The notes under the pieces: generated by a model
The model's input: the letters and a program-made list of their open reading frames with translations, nothing else
What the model was told of the DNA's origin: nothing
Databases searched by the model: none
Assembly (NCBI RefSeq): GCF_010550245.1
Contig: NZ_JAAGLU010000022.1
Span: 1-64,000 of the forward strand
Reading direction: 5' to 3'
DNA length: 64,000 nucleotides
Source of the DNA: Streptomyces sp. SID12501
Lineage (GTDB): Bacteria; Actinomycetota; Actinomycetes; Streptomycetales; Streptomycetaceae
In this document: in pieces, positions 1-8,763 of the stretch
Numbering within the stretch: position 1 is the stretch's first letter
How the letters are laid out: every line of letters starts with the position of its first letter
Made by a program: the position numbers and the translations under genes

Positions 1-1
1 T

Positions 2-1696
2 CCCGCGGGAGGCGGCGGTGGGTTCCGTGGGCGCAGTGATGACCGTGGTGGTCGTCCTGCGGGCGGTGGGTTTGTGCGTCGGGACGACCGTCAGGATGAC
101 CGCGGTGGTCGTCCGGCCAGTGGTGGCTTCCGTGGGCGTGACGACCGGCCTGCAGCCCCCCGTCGAGACGACCGACGTGATGACCGCAGGGACGGAGAGA
201 GTTCCGGCTTCCGGCGCGATGATGATCGTGGTGGGTTCCGTGGGCGGAGCGATGACCGCGGTGGTCGTCCTGCGGGCGGTGGGTTTGTGCGTCGGGACGA
301 CCGTCAGGATGACCGCGGTGGTCGTCCGGCCAGTGGTGGCGGGTTCCGGCGTGACGACAACCGTGGTGGTGGCGGTGACCGCGGCGGTTTCGTTCGGCGC
401 GATGATGACCGCGGTGGCAGTCCCGCGGGAGGCGGCGGCGGGTTCCGTGGACGTGACGACAGCCGTGGTGACCGTGGTGGCTTCCGGCGTGATGACGACC
501 GGCGTGAAGGCGACCGTGGCGGCTTCCGTCGGGACGACAGCCGTGGCCGGGACGACAACCGTGGTGAGCGCGGCGGGTTTGTCCGTCGGGATGATGATCG
601 TGGTGGGTTCCGTGGGCGGAGTGACGACCGCGGTGGCCGTCCCGCCGGAGGTGGCGGTGGCTTCCGTGGACGTGACGACCGTGGAGGTCGGCCCGCCGGC
701 GGTGGCGGCGGTGGCGGCGGTTACCGGGGACGTGACGACAGCCGGGGCGATGACCGGCGTGGTGGCGGGTTCCGTGACGAGCGTGACCGCGACCGGGAGC
801 CGATCAAGCGGCTGCCGATCCACGAGGACGTCACGGGCGACGAGATCGACAAGGACGTACGCCAGGAGCTGATGAGTCTGCCCAAGGGGCTGGCGGAAGA
901 GGTCTCCAAGAACCTGGTGATGGTCGCGCGGCTCATCGACGAGGACCCCGAGGGTGCCTACGGGTACTCGCGGGTGGCTCTGCGACTGGCCTCGCGTGTG
1001 GCCGCCGTACGAGAGGCGGCCGGGTTCGCCGCGTACGCCAACCAGAAGTACAGCGAGGCGCTGGCCGAGTTCCGTGCGGCTCGGCGGATGACCGGGCACG
1101 TCGAACTGTGGCCCGTCATGGCCGACTGCGAGCGTGGACTCGGGCGGCCCGAGAAGGCGCTCGAGATGGCCGGGGCGCCCGAGGTGCACAAGCTGGACAA
1201 GGCCGGGCAGGTCGAGATGCGGCTCGTCGCGGCCGGCGCCCGGCGTGATATGGATCAGCTCGACGCGGCCATCGTGACCCTGCAGAGTCCCGAGCTGGCT
1301 TCCAACTCCGTACAGCCGTGGACCGCTCGCCTGCGGTATGCGTACGCCGACGCTCTGCTCGCCGCCGGGCGTGAGGACGAGGCGCGGGAGTGGTTCGCCA
1401 AGGCCGTCGAGTCCGACAAGGACGGCAGCACGAATGCCGCGGACCGACTTGCCGAGCTTGAGGGCGTGGAGTTCGTCGACGCCTTCGACGAGAGCGAGGA
1501 CGAGGACGGGGACGAGGGCGACCTTGATGACAAGGGCGTCGAGTCCCTCGAGATCGAGTCTGCCGACGCCACCGGTTCAGTCGAGGCGACTGGGGCGACC
1601 GAGGTGGTCGAGACGGTTGAAGCGGTTGAATCCGCCGACGACAGTGACGACATTGTCGACGGTGTTTCGGATGACGCCGAGGGCGACAAGCGCTGA
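2..1696 (+). CDS. RGG/RDD-repeat protein with TPR-like region, 5' end outside window
   Basis: The reading frame is open from the first bases of the window, so the true start lies upstream. The product has three parts. Codons up to about position 780 encode a very basic, low-complexity stretch of RDDRGG, FRGR and poly-Gly, resembling the RGG boxes of RNA-binding proteins. From about 830 to 1480 there is an Ala/Glu-rich helical region with TPR-like features, including EAAGFAAYANQKYSEALAEF and a second helix pair near DALLAAGREDEAREWFAKA. The last 65 residues are strongly acidic. RNA binding by the RGG part and protein binding by the TPR-like part are inferences from composition. The repeat is visible in the DNA as an in-frame 213-bp period. 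A perfect-stem terminator follows the stop. Confidence 0.8.
   Translation, partial: PAGGGGGFRGRSDDRGGRPAGGGFVRRDDRQDDRGGRPASGGFRGRDDRPAAPRRDDRRDDRRDGESSGFRRDDDRGGFRGRSDDRGGRPAGGGFVRRDDRQDDRGGRPASGGGFRRDDNRGGGGDRGGFVRRDDDRGGSPAGGGGGFRGRDDSRGDRGGFRRDDDRREGDRGGFRRDDSRGRDDNRGERGGFVRRDDDRGGFRGRSDDRGGRPAGGGGGFRGRDDRGGRPAGGGGGGGGYRGRDDSRGDDRRGGGFRDERDRDREPIKRLPIHEDVTGDEIDKDVRQELMSLPKGLAEEVSKNLVMVARLIDEDPEGAYGYSRVALRLASRVAAVREAAGFAAYANQKYSEALAEFRAARRMTGHVELWPVMADCERGLGRPEKALEMAGAPEVHKLDKAGQVEMRLVAAGARRDMDQLDAAIVTLQSPELASNSVQPWTARLRYAYADALLAAGREDEAREWFAKAVESDKDGSTNAADRLAELEGVEFVDAFDESEDEDGDEGDLDDKGVESLEIESADATGSVEATGATEVVETVEAVESADDSDDIVDGVSDDAEGDKR
23..340 (+). repeat. Direct repeat, about 104 bp, 213-bp (71-codon) spacing, inside RGG gene
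   Basis: Positions 23-127 recur almost unchanged at 236-340. The offset is 213 bp, so the reading frame is kept. Shorter related units occur at about 420-460 and 595-660. Such repeats can expand or contract by recombination, so the RGG region may vary in length between strains. Confidence 0.8.
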
Positions 1697-1719
1697 CCTG
1701 CGGTCAGCAGTAGATCGGT

Positions 1720-1754
1720 GAAGGGCGGGATCCCGACAAGGGGTCCCGCCCTTC
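1720..1754. terminator. Bidirectional terminator hairpin
   Basis: A 15-bp stem (one G-U pair, arms 1720-1734 and 1740-1754, loop GACAA) lies between the convergent RGG/TPR gene and DUF1015 gene. There is no long T run, which is usual in Streptomyces. Confidence 0.8.
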
Positions 1755-1760
1755 TGCGTT

Positions 1761-3065
1761 TCAGTGCGACAGCGTGCGCAGGACCAGGCCCGAGGCCGGC
1801 TTGGGGCCGAAGGATGTCGACTTGCGGGGCATCGTGACGCCCTGGCGGGCCAGGTCCCGTACGACCTCCTCGCGGACCGGGTGCATCAGGACGGCCGTAC
1901 CGCCGTCCTGTTCGGCCTTCTCCACGGTGGCCGCCGCGTCGTGGATGTACGCGATGCGCGCCGGTGAGTCCTCAGGGATGCGCCAGATGTGGTCGAGGAG
2001 CGTGGCGTGCAGGACCGTCGCGTCCAGGGTGCGCCAGGCCTGGGGGCGGTCGGCCGGGATCGTACGGTCCAGGAGGGCAGGGTCCGGGCGGTCCACCAGG
2101 TGGAAGGCGCCGTCGCCGGCCAGGAGGAAGGCGTTGCCCGCGGTGGCCGCCTCCGCGAGGGCGGTGAGGGCCTCGGGGAGCGGGGTCGTCAGGTGACGTA
2201 CCCGGAAGTGGCCCTCCAGAGCGGTCAGGGCCTCGGAGACCGGGAGGCCGTGCAGGAGGCGGTGGATCGCGCGGACGCGCAGCGGATAACGGGCGGTGTC
2301 CACGAGGAGTACCAGGCCGTGGTCCCAGGGGCTGGGGGAGGGGTGCTCCGCGCGTAGACGCAGATACGTGGCCCAGCGGTGGTGGCCGTCGGCGATCAGG
2401 GCCTGGTGGTGTGTCAGGTCTGCCTGGATCCCGAGGAGTTCGGCGGGGTCGGTGATCGCCCAGAGGCGGTGGCTGAAACCGTCCTCCGTGGTCGTCGAGA
2501 GCAACGGGGGGCGGTCGGCCGTGCGTTCGACCACCGCGCTCGTGGTGCACGGCGACGCGGTGGCGGAGTCGTCGCTCCGGTAGGTCAGGAGGAGGGGTTC
2601 CAGGTTCGCGTAGGTGGCGCGCATCAGGGCCGCCCGTTCCGCCACCACGTGCGGCATGACGTCCTCGTGCGGCAGGACGACGCCCTCCGACGGCTCCGAC
2701 AGGCGCAGGGCGCCGATGACCCCGCGCTGGAGGTGGCCGGTCGTGTCGCGCTGTTCGTAGACGTACAGGGCGGGCTCGGGATCGGCGGTCAGGATGCCTT
2801 CGGCCAGCCAGTCGTCCAGGGTGTCGGCCGCCTGTTCGTTGCGGATGGACGGGGTGGCCGCCTGGGGGAGGATCAGCCGGACGATGTTGTGCGGGTCGGC
2901 CGATTCGAGGTGTATCAGGCCGTCCGGGCGCACGATCACGTCGTACGGCGGAGAGGTCACGGCGGCCAGGCTGCCGACCCGGTCGGGATCGTAGCGCAGG
3001 CCCCGGAAGGGGGTCAGTTGAAGGCCCATGCGAGCCGGTACGTCCGCGGGACCTGCAGTGTTCAT
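1761..3065 (-). CDS. DUF1015 family protein
   Basis: The 434-residue product belongs to the DUF1015 family, which is widespread in bacteria but has no established biochemical role. Family features seen are the N-terminal TPFRGLRYDPDRVGSL and VTSPPYDV segments and a central IADGHHRWATYLR motif with paired His. The ATG at 3065 gives the full family-like N-terminus; an internal ATG at 3029 (MGLQLTPFRG) is the alternative. Neither has a strong ribosome-binding site. The gene is divergent from the HAD hydrolase gene at 3139 and convergent with the RGG/TPR gene, so it is probably monocistronic. Confidence 0.85.
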   Translation of the reverse strand: MNTAGPADVPARMGLQLTPFRGLRYDPDRVGSLAAVTSPPYDVIVRPDGLIHLESADPHNIVRLILPQAATPSIRNEQAADTLDDWLAEGILTADPEPALYVYEQRDTTGHLQRGVIGALRLSEPSEGVVLPHEDVMPHVVAERAALMRATYANLEPLLLTYRSDDSATASPCTTSAVVERTADRPPLLSTTTEDGFSHRLWAITDPAELLGIQADLTHHQALIADGHHRWATYLRLRAEHPSPSPWDHGLVLLVDTARYPLRVRAIHRLLHGLPVSEALTALEGHFRVRHLTTPLPEALTALAEAATAGNAFLLAGDGAFHLVDRPDPALLDRTIPADRPQAWRTLDATVLHATLLDHIWRIPEDSPARIAYIHDAAATVEKAEQDGGTAVLMHPVREEVVRDLARQGVTMPRKSTSFGPKPASGLVLRTLSH

Positions 3066-3138
3066 TGGTGCATCGTAGGGCTGTCAGTGGCATGGGGGAT
3101 GATCGGGGGAAAGCCGGTCGAACTAGGAGCGATGCACA

Positions 3139-4173
3139 ATGAGCCAGACCGTCAGGACGCGGCCCGAGGGCAGCGCGCGGGCTCTCAGCGAGGCGTACGA
3201 CACGGCGCTGCTCGACCTCGACGGGGTGGTGTACGCGGGGGGCAACGCGATCGTGTACGCCGTCGAGTCGCTCCAGGTCGCGCGGGACGGCGGAATGCGG
3301 CTCGCCTATGTCACCAACAACGCGCTGCGGACTCCGGACGCGGTGGCCGAGCACCTCACCGAGCTGGGCATAGCGACGGAGGGCTCGGACGTCATCACCT
3401 CGGCGCAGGCCGTGGCCCGGCTGATCGCCGACCAGGTGCCGGCGGGGGCGCGCGTGCTGGTGATCGGCGGCGAGGGGCTGCGGGTCGCGCTGCGCGAGCG
3501 CGGCCTCGAGCCCGTCGAGTCGGCCGAGGACGAGCCGGTGGCGGTCGTACAGGGGTACGGCGGTCCCGAGTTGCCCTGGGGACGGTTCGCGGAGGCGTGC
3601 TACGCCATCGCGCGCGGGGTGCCCTGGTTCGCGTCCAACACCGACCTGACGATCCCCAGCGCACGCGGGATCGCCCCGGGCAACGGGGCCGCGGTGGAGG
3701 TCGTGCGCATCGCGACCGGAGCCGAGCCCCAGGTGGCGGGCAAACCGTTGCCGCCGATGCACCGGGAGACGGTGCTGCGGACCGGTGCCGAGCGGCCACT
3801 GGTCGTCGGGGACCGGCTGGACACGGACATCGAGGGCGCGTTCAACGGGGAGGTCGACTCGCTGCTGGTGCTGACCGGAGTGGCGGACGGCGCCCAGCTG
3901 CTGGCAGCGCCGCCGCAGCACCGGCCCACCTATGTCGACGCAGACCTGAGAGGGCTGCTGACCGGGCAGCCGGAGGTGACGGAGGCGGACGCCGGCGGCG
4001 GTTTCCGGTGCGGGGGGTGGACCGCTACCGCGGGGGAGGAGCAGCTGGAGCTGACAGGGGACGGGGAGGCACTCGACGGGCTTCGCGCGCTGTGCGCGGC
4101 GGCCTGGACGGCGGCGGGGGACGGCGTGTGCGGGCTGGACGGAGGGAAGGCGCTGGCGCGGCTGGGGCTGTGA
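3139..4173 (+). CDS. HAD-IIA family hydrolase (NagD / 4-nitrophenylphosphatase type)
   Basis: The 344-residue product is a predicted cytoplasmic phosphatase of the HAD superfamily, subclass IIA. Motif I is DLDGVVY at residues 26-32, with Asp26 as the nucleophile and Asp28 as the acid/base. The threonine motif II is YVTNNA. A lysine sits in AGKPLPPMH, and motif IV is GDRLDTDIEGA. The substrate cannot be read from sequence. The C-terminal 80 residues, after VLTGVADGAQLL, are an extension beyond the usual NagD length. The gene lies 73 bp upstream of the iron-regulated transporter but ends before its promoter, so the two are probably separate units. Confidence 0.9.
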   Translation: MSQTVRTRPEGSARALSEAYDTALLDLDGVVYAGGNAIVYAVESLQVARDGGMRLAYVTNNALRTPDAVAEHLTELGIATEGSDVITSAQAVARLIADQVPAGARVLVIGGEGLRVALRERGLEPVESAEDEPVAVVQGYGGPELPWGRFAEACYAIARGVPWFASNTDLTIPSARGIAPGNGAAVEVVRIATGAEPQVAGKPLPPMHRETVLRTGAERPLVVGDRLDTDIEGAFNGEVDSLLVLTGVADGAQLLAAPPQHRPTYVDADLRGLLTGQPEVTEADAGGGFRCGGWTATAGEEQLELTGDGEALDGLRALCAAAWTAAGDGVCGLDGGKALARLGL

Positions 4174-4223
4174 GGGACGGCCGTGCTCGGGGGCACTCGT
4201 GGGGACGGACAGCGAGGTGGTGG

Positions 4224-4242
4224 TCAGGGTAGGCTAACCTAA
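4224..4242 (+). promoter_or_regulatory. Iron box (DmdR/IdeR operator) overlapping a -10 element
   Basis: The 19-bp sequence TCAGGGTAGGCTAACCTAA matches the DtxR/IdeR/DmdR consensus TTAGGTTAGGCTAACCTAA at 17 of 19 positions. It ends 4 bp before the GTG start of the first permease. TAACCT at 4235-4240 is placed as a -10 element for transcription starting at that GTG, so bound repressor would cover the promoter. Iron-dependent repression follows from the known role of this site; it was not tested here. Confidence 0.85.
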
Positions 4243-4246
4243 CCTC

Positions 4247-5290
4247 GTGTCTGTCGACAGTCCTCCTGAGCCGCGCGCGGAGATCGCCCCCGCGTCCCCG
4301 AAGCGTCGGGCGATACGAGCAGTTGGGCTCCTCGTCTCCCTGGGGCTCCTGCTTCTCGTCGCCCTCGCGAGTATCGCGATCGGCGCGAAAGAGCTGTCCC
4401 TGGAGCAGGTCTGGCACGGGCTGTTCCAGGACTCGGGGACCTACGGGGACGTCGTCGTCGGCGAGCGCGTCTCACGCACCCTCCTCGGACTGCTCGCCGG
4501 TGCCGCGCTCGGGCTGTCCGGAGCCGTTCTCCAGGCGCTGACCCGTAATCCGCTGGCCGATCCCGGGCTGCTCGGCATCAACGCGGGCGCGTCGGCGGCC
4601 GTCGTCACCGCCATCACCTTCTTCGGGGTCACCTCGCTGGGCGGCTATGTGTGGTTCGCCTTTCTCGGGGCCGCCGCTGTCGGAGCGCTGGTCTGGTTCC
4701 TGGGCGGCAGCCGCGGTGCCACGCCCGTGCGGCTCGCGCTCGCCGGCACCGCGATCAGCGCCGCGCTCTACGGCTATCTCCAGGCCGTGATGATCACGGA
4801 CGACGCCGCGCTCAGCAGGATGCGCTTCTGGACGGTCGGCTCGCTGGCCTCGGCCACCGACGACACCATCACGCAGGTCCTGCCGTTCATCGTGGCCGGC
4901 ACGGTCCTCGCGCTGCTGCTCGCCCGGCCGCTCAACGCCGTGGCGATGGGCGACGACACCGCCCGTGCCCTCGGCGCCAACCTGAACCGCACCCGTGCGC
5001 TGTCCATGGCCGCCGCGACCGTACTGTGCGGGGCCGCGACCGCCGCCTGCGGTCCGATCGTCTTCGTCGGGCTGATGGTCCCGCACGTCGTACGGTCCTT
5101 CACCGGGCCCGACCTGCGCTGGATCCTGCCGTACGCGACCGTTCTCTCGCCGGTGCTGCTGCTCGGCGCCGATGTCGTCGGGCGGATGGTCGCCCGGCCC
5201 GCCGAACTCCAGGTCGGCATCGTCACCGCGGTCATCGGCGGCCCGGTCTTCATCTTTCTCGTACGACGGCGGAGGACGGCCCAGCTGTGA
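4247..5290 (+). CDS. FecCD-family siderophore ABC transporter permease (first subunit)
   Basis: A 347-residue integral membrane permease for ferric-siderophore import, with about nine or ten hydrophobic segments. The family hallmark is the region GLSGAVLQALTRNPLADPGL and the ATPase-coupling loop near MGDDTARALGANL. The GTG start is only 4 bp past an iron box and has no ribosome-binding site, so translation from a leaderless transcript is likely. The stop overlaps the next start (GTGA at 5287-5290), indicating translational coupling with the second permease. The nature of the siderophore is unknown; no binding lipoprotein gene is in the window. Confidence 0.93.
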   Translation: MSVDSPPEPRAEIAPASPKRRAIRAVGLLVSLGLLLLVALASIAIGAKELSLEQVWHGLFQDSGTYGDVVVGERVSRTLLGLLAGAALGLSGAVLQALTRNPLADPGLLGINAGASAAVVTAITFFGVTSLGGYVWFAFLGAAAVGALVWFLGGSRGATPVRLALAGTAISAALYGYLQAVMITDDAALSRMRFWTVGSLASATDDTITQVLPFIVAGTVLALLLARPLNAVAMGDDTARALGANLNRTRALSMAAATVLCGAATAACGPIVFVGLMVPHVVRSFTGPDLRWILPYATVLSPVLLLGADVVGRMVARPAELQVGIVTAVIGGPVFIFLVRRRRTAQL

Positions 5291-6351
5291 AGAGCGACCC
5301 CGCACCGCAAGCCCGCCGTGCCGACCGTGTCGTACGGGCCCCTGGCGGCCTCTCTCTCCGGCTGGACGTGCGCGCGCTGGTCGTCGTCGTGGTGCTGCTG
5401 CTGACCGTGCTCACCGCGAGCGTGGTGCTGATCGGTACCGGTGACTTCCCGATCCCGGCGGGGGACGTCCTCAAGACCCTGCTGGGCGACGGGAACGCGG
5501 GCCAGGAGTTCATCGTCAACGAGCTGCGGCTGCCCCGGGTGCTGGTCGGGCTGCTGGTCGGGGCCTCGCTCGGGCTGGGCGGTGCGCTCTTCCAGTCAAT
5601 CTCCCGCAATCCGCTGGGCAGTCCGGACGTACTCGGCCTCAGCCAGGGCTCGACGGCCGGTGCGCTGGTCATGATCGTGCTGTTCTCCGGGAGCGCCGGC
5701 GCGGTCACCGTCGGGGCGCTGGTGGGCGGGCTGGTGACCGGGTTCGCCATTTATCTGCTGGCCTGGAAGCAGGGCGTGCACGGGTACCGGCTGGTGCTCG
5801 TCGGCATCGGGGTCTCCGCGGTCGTCACGGCGGTCAACGGCTACCTGATCACCAAGGCCGACCTCGTCGACGCGGCCCGCGCGGTCGTGTGGATGACCGG
5901 TTCCCTCAACGGGCGGGACTGGGACCAGGTCTGGCCGCTGACGTGGCTGTGCGCGGTCCTCGTACCCGTGGTGCTCGTCAACGCGCGCGGGCTGCGGATG
6001 ACGGAGATGGGCGACGACGTGTCGTACGCCCTCGGGGTGCGCGTCGAGCGTGTACGGCTGGTGCTGATGCTGGCAGCCGTGCTGCTCACCGCGGCTGCCA
6101 CGGCCGCAGCGGGGCCCGTGGGCTTCGTGGCGCTGACCGCGCCGCAGCTCGCCCGGCGGCTGACCCGCTCGCCCGGCCCGAACCTCGTGCCGTCCATGTG
6201 CATGGGCGCCACCCTGCTGATCGTGGCCGACTGGGCCTCGCAGCGGGTCTTCGGCGCCGATCAGCTGCCCGTGGGGGTGGTGACCGGGGTGCTCGGCGGG
6301 GTCTACCTGCTGTGGCTGCTGGTTACGGAACGGAAGGCGGGGCGGATATGA
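5287..6351 (+). CDS. FecCD-family siderophore ABC transporter permease (second subunit)
   Basis: A 354-residue membrane permease that should pair with the preceding subunit. It carries the family segment LGGALFQSISRNPLGSPDVL and the coupling loop MGDDVSYALGVRVERVR. The frame is open far upstream, but the start is set by the GTGA overlap with the preceding stop, giving an N-terminus VKSDPAPQARRADR followed by a hydrophobic helix. Its stop overlaps the ATPase start by ATGA at 6348-6351. This is the arrangement of FepD-FepG-FepC type operons. Confidence 0.93.
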   Translation: MKSDPAPQARRADRVVRAPGGLSLRLDVRALVVVVVLLLTVLTASVVLIGTGDFPIPAGDVLKTLLGDGNAGQEFIVNELRLPRVLVGLLVGASLGLGGALFQSISRNPLGSPDVLGLSQGSTAGALVMIVLFSGSAGAVTVGALVGGLVTGFAIYLLAWKQGVHGYRLVLVGIGVSAVVTAVNGYLITKADLVDAARAVVWMTGSLNGRDWDQVWPLTWLCAVLVPVVLVNARGLRMTEMGDDVSYALGVRVERVRLVLMLAAVLLTAAATAAAGPVGFVALTAPQLARRLTRSPGPNLVPSMCMGATLLIVADWASQRVFGADQLPVGVVTGVLGGVYLLWLLVTERKAGRI

Positions 6352-7211
6352 GCGACTCCGCGAGCGCGAACGAGAACGTCAAGAAGGGCACCAACACCGT
6401 GAACCGCCTGTCCGCCGAGAGCGTGACCCTCGCCTACGACCAGCGGGTGATCGCCGAACAGCTGTCGGTGGAGATCCCCGACAACTCCTTCACGGTCATC
6501 GTCGGCCCGAACGCCTGTGGCAAGTCCACCCTGCTGCGGGCCCTGTCGCGGATGCTGAAGCCGAGCGAGGGCCGGGTGCTGCTCGACGGGCAGGTCATCC
6601 AGTCGATGCCCGCGAAGAAGGTCGCACGGACGCTCGGGCTGCTGCCGCAGTCGTCGATCGCGCCCGACGGGATCACCGTCGCAGACCTGGTGGGCCGGGG
6701 CCGCTACCCGCACCAGGGCATGCTGCGCCAGTGGTCCCACGACGACGAGCGGATCGTCCGGGAGTCCATGGAGTCGACCGGCGTCTCCGAACTCGCCGAC
6801 CGCTATGTCGACGAGCTGTCCGGCGGTCAGCGCCAGCGGGTGTGGATCGCGATGGCGCTCGCCCAGCAGACACCGCTGCTGCTGCTCGACGAGCCGACGA
6901 CCTATCTCGACATCCAGCACCAGATCGACGTCCTCGACCTCTGCGCCGAGCTGCACGAGGAGCAGGGGCGGACCCTGGTCGCCGTCCTGCACGACCTCAA
7001 TCACGCCGCCCGGTACGCCACGCATCTCATCGCGCTGTGCGAGGGCTCGGTCGTCGCCGAGGGCGCGCCGGGCGACATCGTCACGGCCGGGCTGGTCGAG
7101 GAGGTGTTCGGGCTGCGCTGCCAGGTCATCGACGATCCGGAGACGGGGACGCCGCTGGTGGTGCCGGCCGCGCGCAAGACCCGTAGCAGGGTGACCGCAG
7201 AGGCTTCCTGA
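6348..7211 (+). CDS. Siderophore ABC transporter ATP-binding protein (FepC type)
   Basis: The 287-residue ATPase powers the two upstream permeases. Walker A is GPNACGKST at residues 53-61, the signature is LSGGQRQRVWIAMALAQ, Walker B is LLLLDEPTTYLD, and the H-loop is AVLHDLNHA. The DEPTTYLD sequence is typical of the FepC/FhuC branch. The ATG start overlaps the preceding stop. It ends 6 bp from the convergent SCP2-like gene, with no terminator visible between them. Iron regulation follows from the box at 4224. Confidence 0.94.
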   Translation: MSDSASANENVKKGTNTVNRLSAESVTLAYDQRVIAEQLSVEIPDNSFTVIVGPNACGKSTLLRALSRMLKPSEGRVLLDGQVIQSMPAKKVARTLGLLPQSSIAPDGITVADLVGRGRYPHQGMLRQWSHDDERIVRESMESTGVSELADRYVDELSGGQRQRVWIAMALAQQTPLLLLDEPTTYLDIQHQIDVLDLCAELHEEQGRTLVAVLHDLNHAARYATHLIALCEGSVVAEGAPGDIVTAGLVEEVFGLRCQVIDDPETGTPLVVPAARKTRSRVTAEAS

Positions 7212-7217
7212 GGGCGG

Positions 7218-7565
7218 TCAGAGGAGTTTTCTGAGGCGGAACAGGTCCCGCAGGCCCGCCTCCAGTTTCACCCGGCCCGAACCCCACGCCTTCGCGAAGT
7301 TCAGCTCGCCGGTGACCATCGCCACCAGGTCGTCGCCGGACATGGTGAGCCGGATCTCGGCCTTCTCCGGGGGCGGCCCCTGGAGGGTGTCCTGGACCTC
7401 GATACGGCCTCCCCGCAGCCGTCCCACGAAGGTGACGTCCAGATCGGTGATACGGCAGCTCAGCGAGCGGTCCAGGGCCGCCGCCTCGCGCAGGTCCCCG
7501 CTCGCGCCCGCCATGTTGTCCGAGAGCTTGTCGAGTGCGCTGCGGCACTCCTCAATCGTCGCCAT
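7218..7565 (-). CDS. SCP2 sterol-binding-domain-like protein
   Basis: A 115-residue cytoplasmic protein that is one SCP2-like fold. The alternating pattern DVTFVGRLRGGRIEVQDT, then AEIRLTMSGDDLVAMVTGEL, and a C-terminal ending AKAWGSGRVKLEAGL is characteristic of the SCP2 domain, where a lipid-like ligand sits in the pocket. The ligand is unknown. The gene is convergent with the siderophore ATPase and divergent from the small gene at 7608. It is conserved next to tlyA in Streptomyces as far as I recall, which suggests a housekeeping role. Confidence 0.8.
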   Translation of the reverse strand: MATIEECRSALDKLSDNMAGASGDLREAAALDRSLSCRITDLDVTFVGRLRGGRIEVQDTLQGPPPEKAEIRLTMSGDDLVAMVTGELNFAKAWGSGRVKLEAGLRDLFRLRKLL

Positions 7566-7607
7566 CGCGAACGACGGTACCTCAGCCGTTCGCGGTAGCG
7601 TCAGGGC

Positions 7608-7940
7608 ATGAACGACTCAGTGCCGCCGGCCGAGGGCCCGGAGGAGACACCGGTTCCGGTTTCGGATCCGGCTCCGGATGCGGGTGCCGTTCCGGAGGCG
7701 GTCGTCGCGCCCGAGGCCGACCCCGCCGCACCGGCCCCGCTGAACGTCCCCCGCGCCCCCACGGGCGAGGCCGACGTCGACGCCCTGCTCGACCGGCTCG
7801 GTGACGCCGACCACCTCGCCACGGACGGACACGTCGAGGTGTACGAGGATGTACACCGGGGGCTGCGCGACACGCTCACCGCGCTCGACGCCCGCCCGGG
7901 ACCTCCGGCGCCCCCATCGACGTACGGCAATAGGAGCTGA
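7608..7940 (+). CDS. Conserved hypothetical protein upstream of tlyA
   Basis: A 110-residue protein with a Pro/Ala/Glu-rich, probably disordered first half (residues 1-50). It is followed by a short helical block (DVDALLDRLGDADHLAT, then YEDVHRGLRDTLTALDARP). There is no signal peptide, membrane segment or known motif. It ends 7 bp before the tlyA start and is probably co-transcribed with tlyA, nadK and possibly recN. No function can be assigned. Confidence 0.7.
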   Translation: MNDSVPPAEGPEETPVPVSDPAPDAGAVPEAVVAPEADPAAPAPLNVPRAPTGEADVDALLDRLGDADHLATDGHVEVYEDVHRGLRDTLTALDARPGPPAPPSTYGNRS

Positions 7941-7947
7941 ACCGAAC

Positions 7948-8763
7948 GTGGCAGGAGTGGCACGCCGCCGCCTTGACGCCGAGCTGGTGCGGCGGAAACT
8001 CGCGCGTTCGCGCGAGCACGCGAGCCAGCTGATCGCCGCCGGGCGGGTCACCGTCAGTAAGACCGTCGCGACCAAGCCCGCCACCCAGGTGGAGACCGCC
8101 GCCGCGATCGTCGTCGTGGCCGACGGCAACGATCCCGAGTACGTCTCCCGGGGCGGTCACAAGCTCGCAGGCGCCCTGGAGGTCTTCGTACCGCAAGGGC
8201 TGAAGGTCGGCGGACGGCGGGCGCTCGACGCCGGCGCGTCCACCGGCGGATTCACCGACGTACTGCTGCGCGCCGGTGCCGTACACGTCGTCGCCGTCGA
8301 TGTGGGGTACGGACAACTCGCGTGGTCTCTCCAAAGCGATGAACGCGTCACCGTCAAGGACCGTACGAACGTACGCGAGTTGACGCTCGAAGCGATCGAT
8401 GGGGAACCAGTGGATCTTGTCGTGGGGGACCTGTCCTTCATCCCGCTCGGTCTCGTGCTGCCCGCCCTTGCGCGGTGCGCGGCACCCGATGCCGACCTGG
8501 TGATGATGGTCAAACCACAGTTCGAGGTGGGGAAGGAACGGCTGGGCAGTGGAGGAGTCGTACGCAGTCCCGAACTGCGTGCCGAGGCGGTACGCGGAGT
8601 CGCCACCCGCGCAGGGCAGTTGGGGCTGGGTGTACAGGGCGTGACCGCCAGCCCGCTGCCCGGGCCGTCGGGGAACGTCGAGTATTTTCTGTGGCTGCGG
8701 GCCGGCGCACCCGAACTCAACCCGGCCGATGTCGAACGTGCAGTGGCGGAGGGGCCTCGTTGA
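7948..8763 (+). CDS. tlyA: TlyA family 16S/23S rRNA 2'-O-methyltransferase
   Basis: A 271-residue SAM-dependent RNA methyltransferase that by family modifies ribose 2'-OH groups of rRNA; in mycobacteria this affects capreomycin sensitivity. An S4 RNA-binding domain spans roughly residues 5-65 (RRKLARSREHASQLIAAGRV). It is followed by an RrmJ-like domain with the SAM motif LDAGASTGGFTDVLLRAGA and the catalytic-type segment VGDLSFIPL...MMVKPQFE. The GTG start at 7948 is preferred; GTG at 7957 is possible. The stop overlaps the TTG start of nadK, so the two are translationally coupled. Confidence 0.93.
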   Translation: MAGVARRRLDAELVRRKLARSREHASQLIAAGRVTVSKTVATKPATQVETAAAIVVVADGNDPEYVSRGGHKLAGALEVFVPQGLKVGGRRALDAGASTGGFTDVLLRAGAVHVVAVDVGYGQLAWSLQSDERVTVKDRTNVRELTLEAIDGEPVDLVVGDLSFIPLGLVLPALARCAAPDADLVMMVKPQFEVGKERLGSGGVVRSPELRAEAVRGVATRAGQLGLGVQGVTASPLPGPSGNVEYFLWLRAGAPELNPADVERAVAEGPR

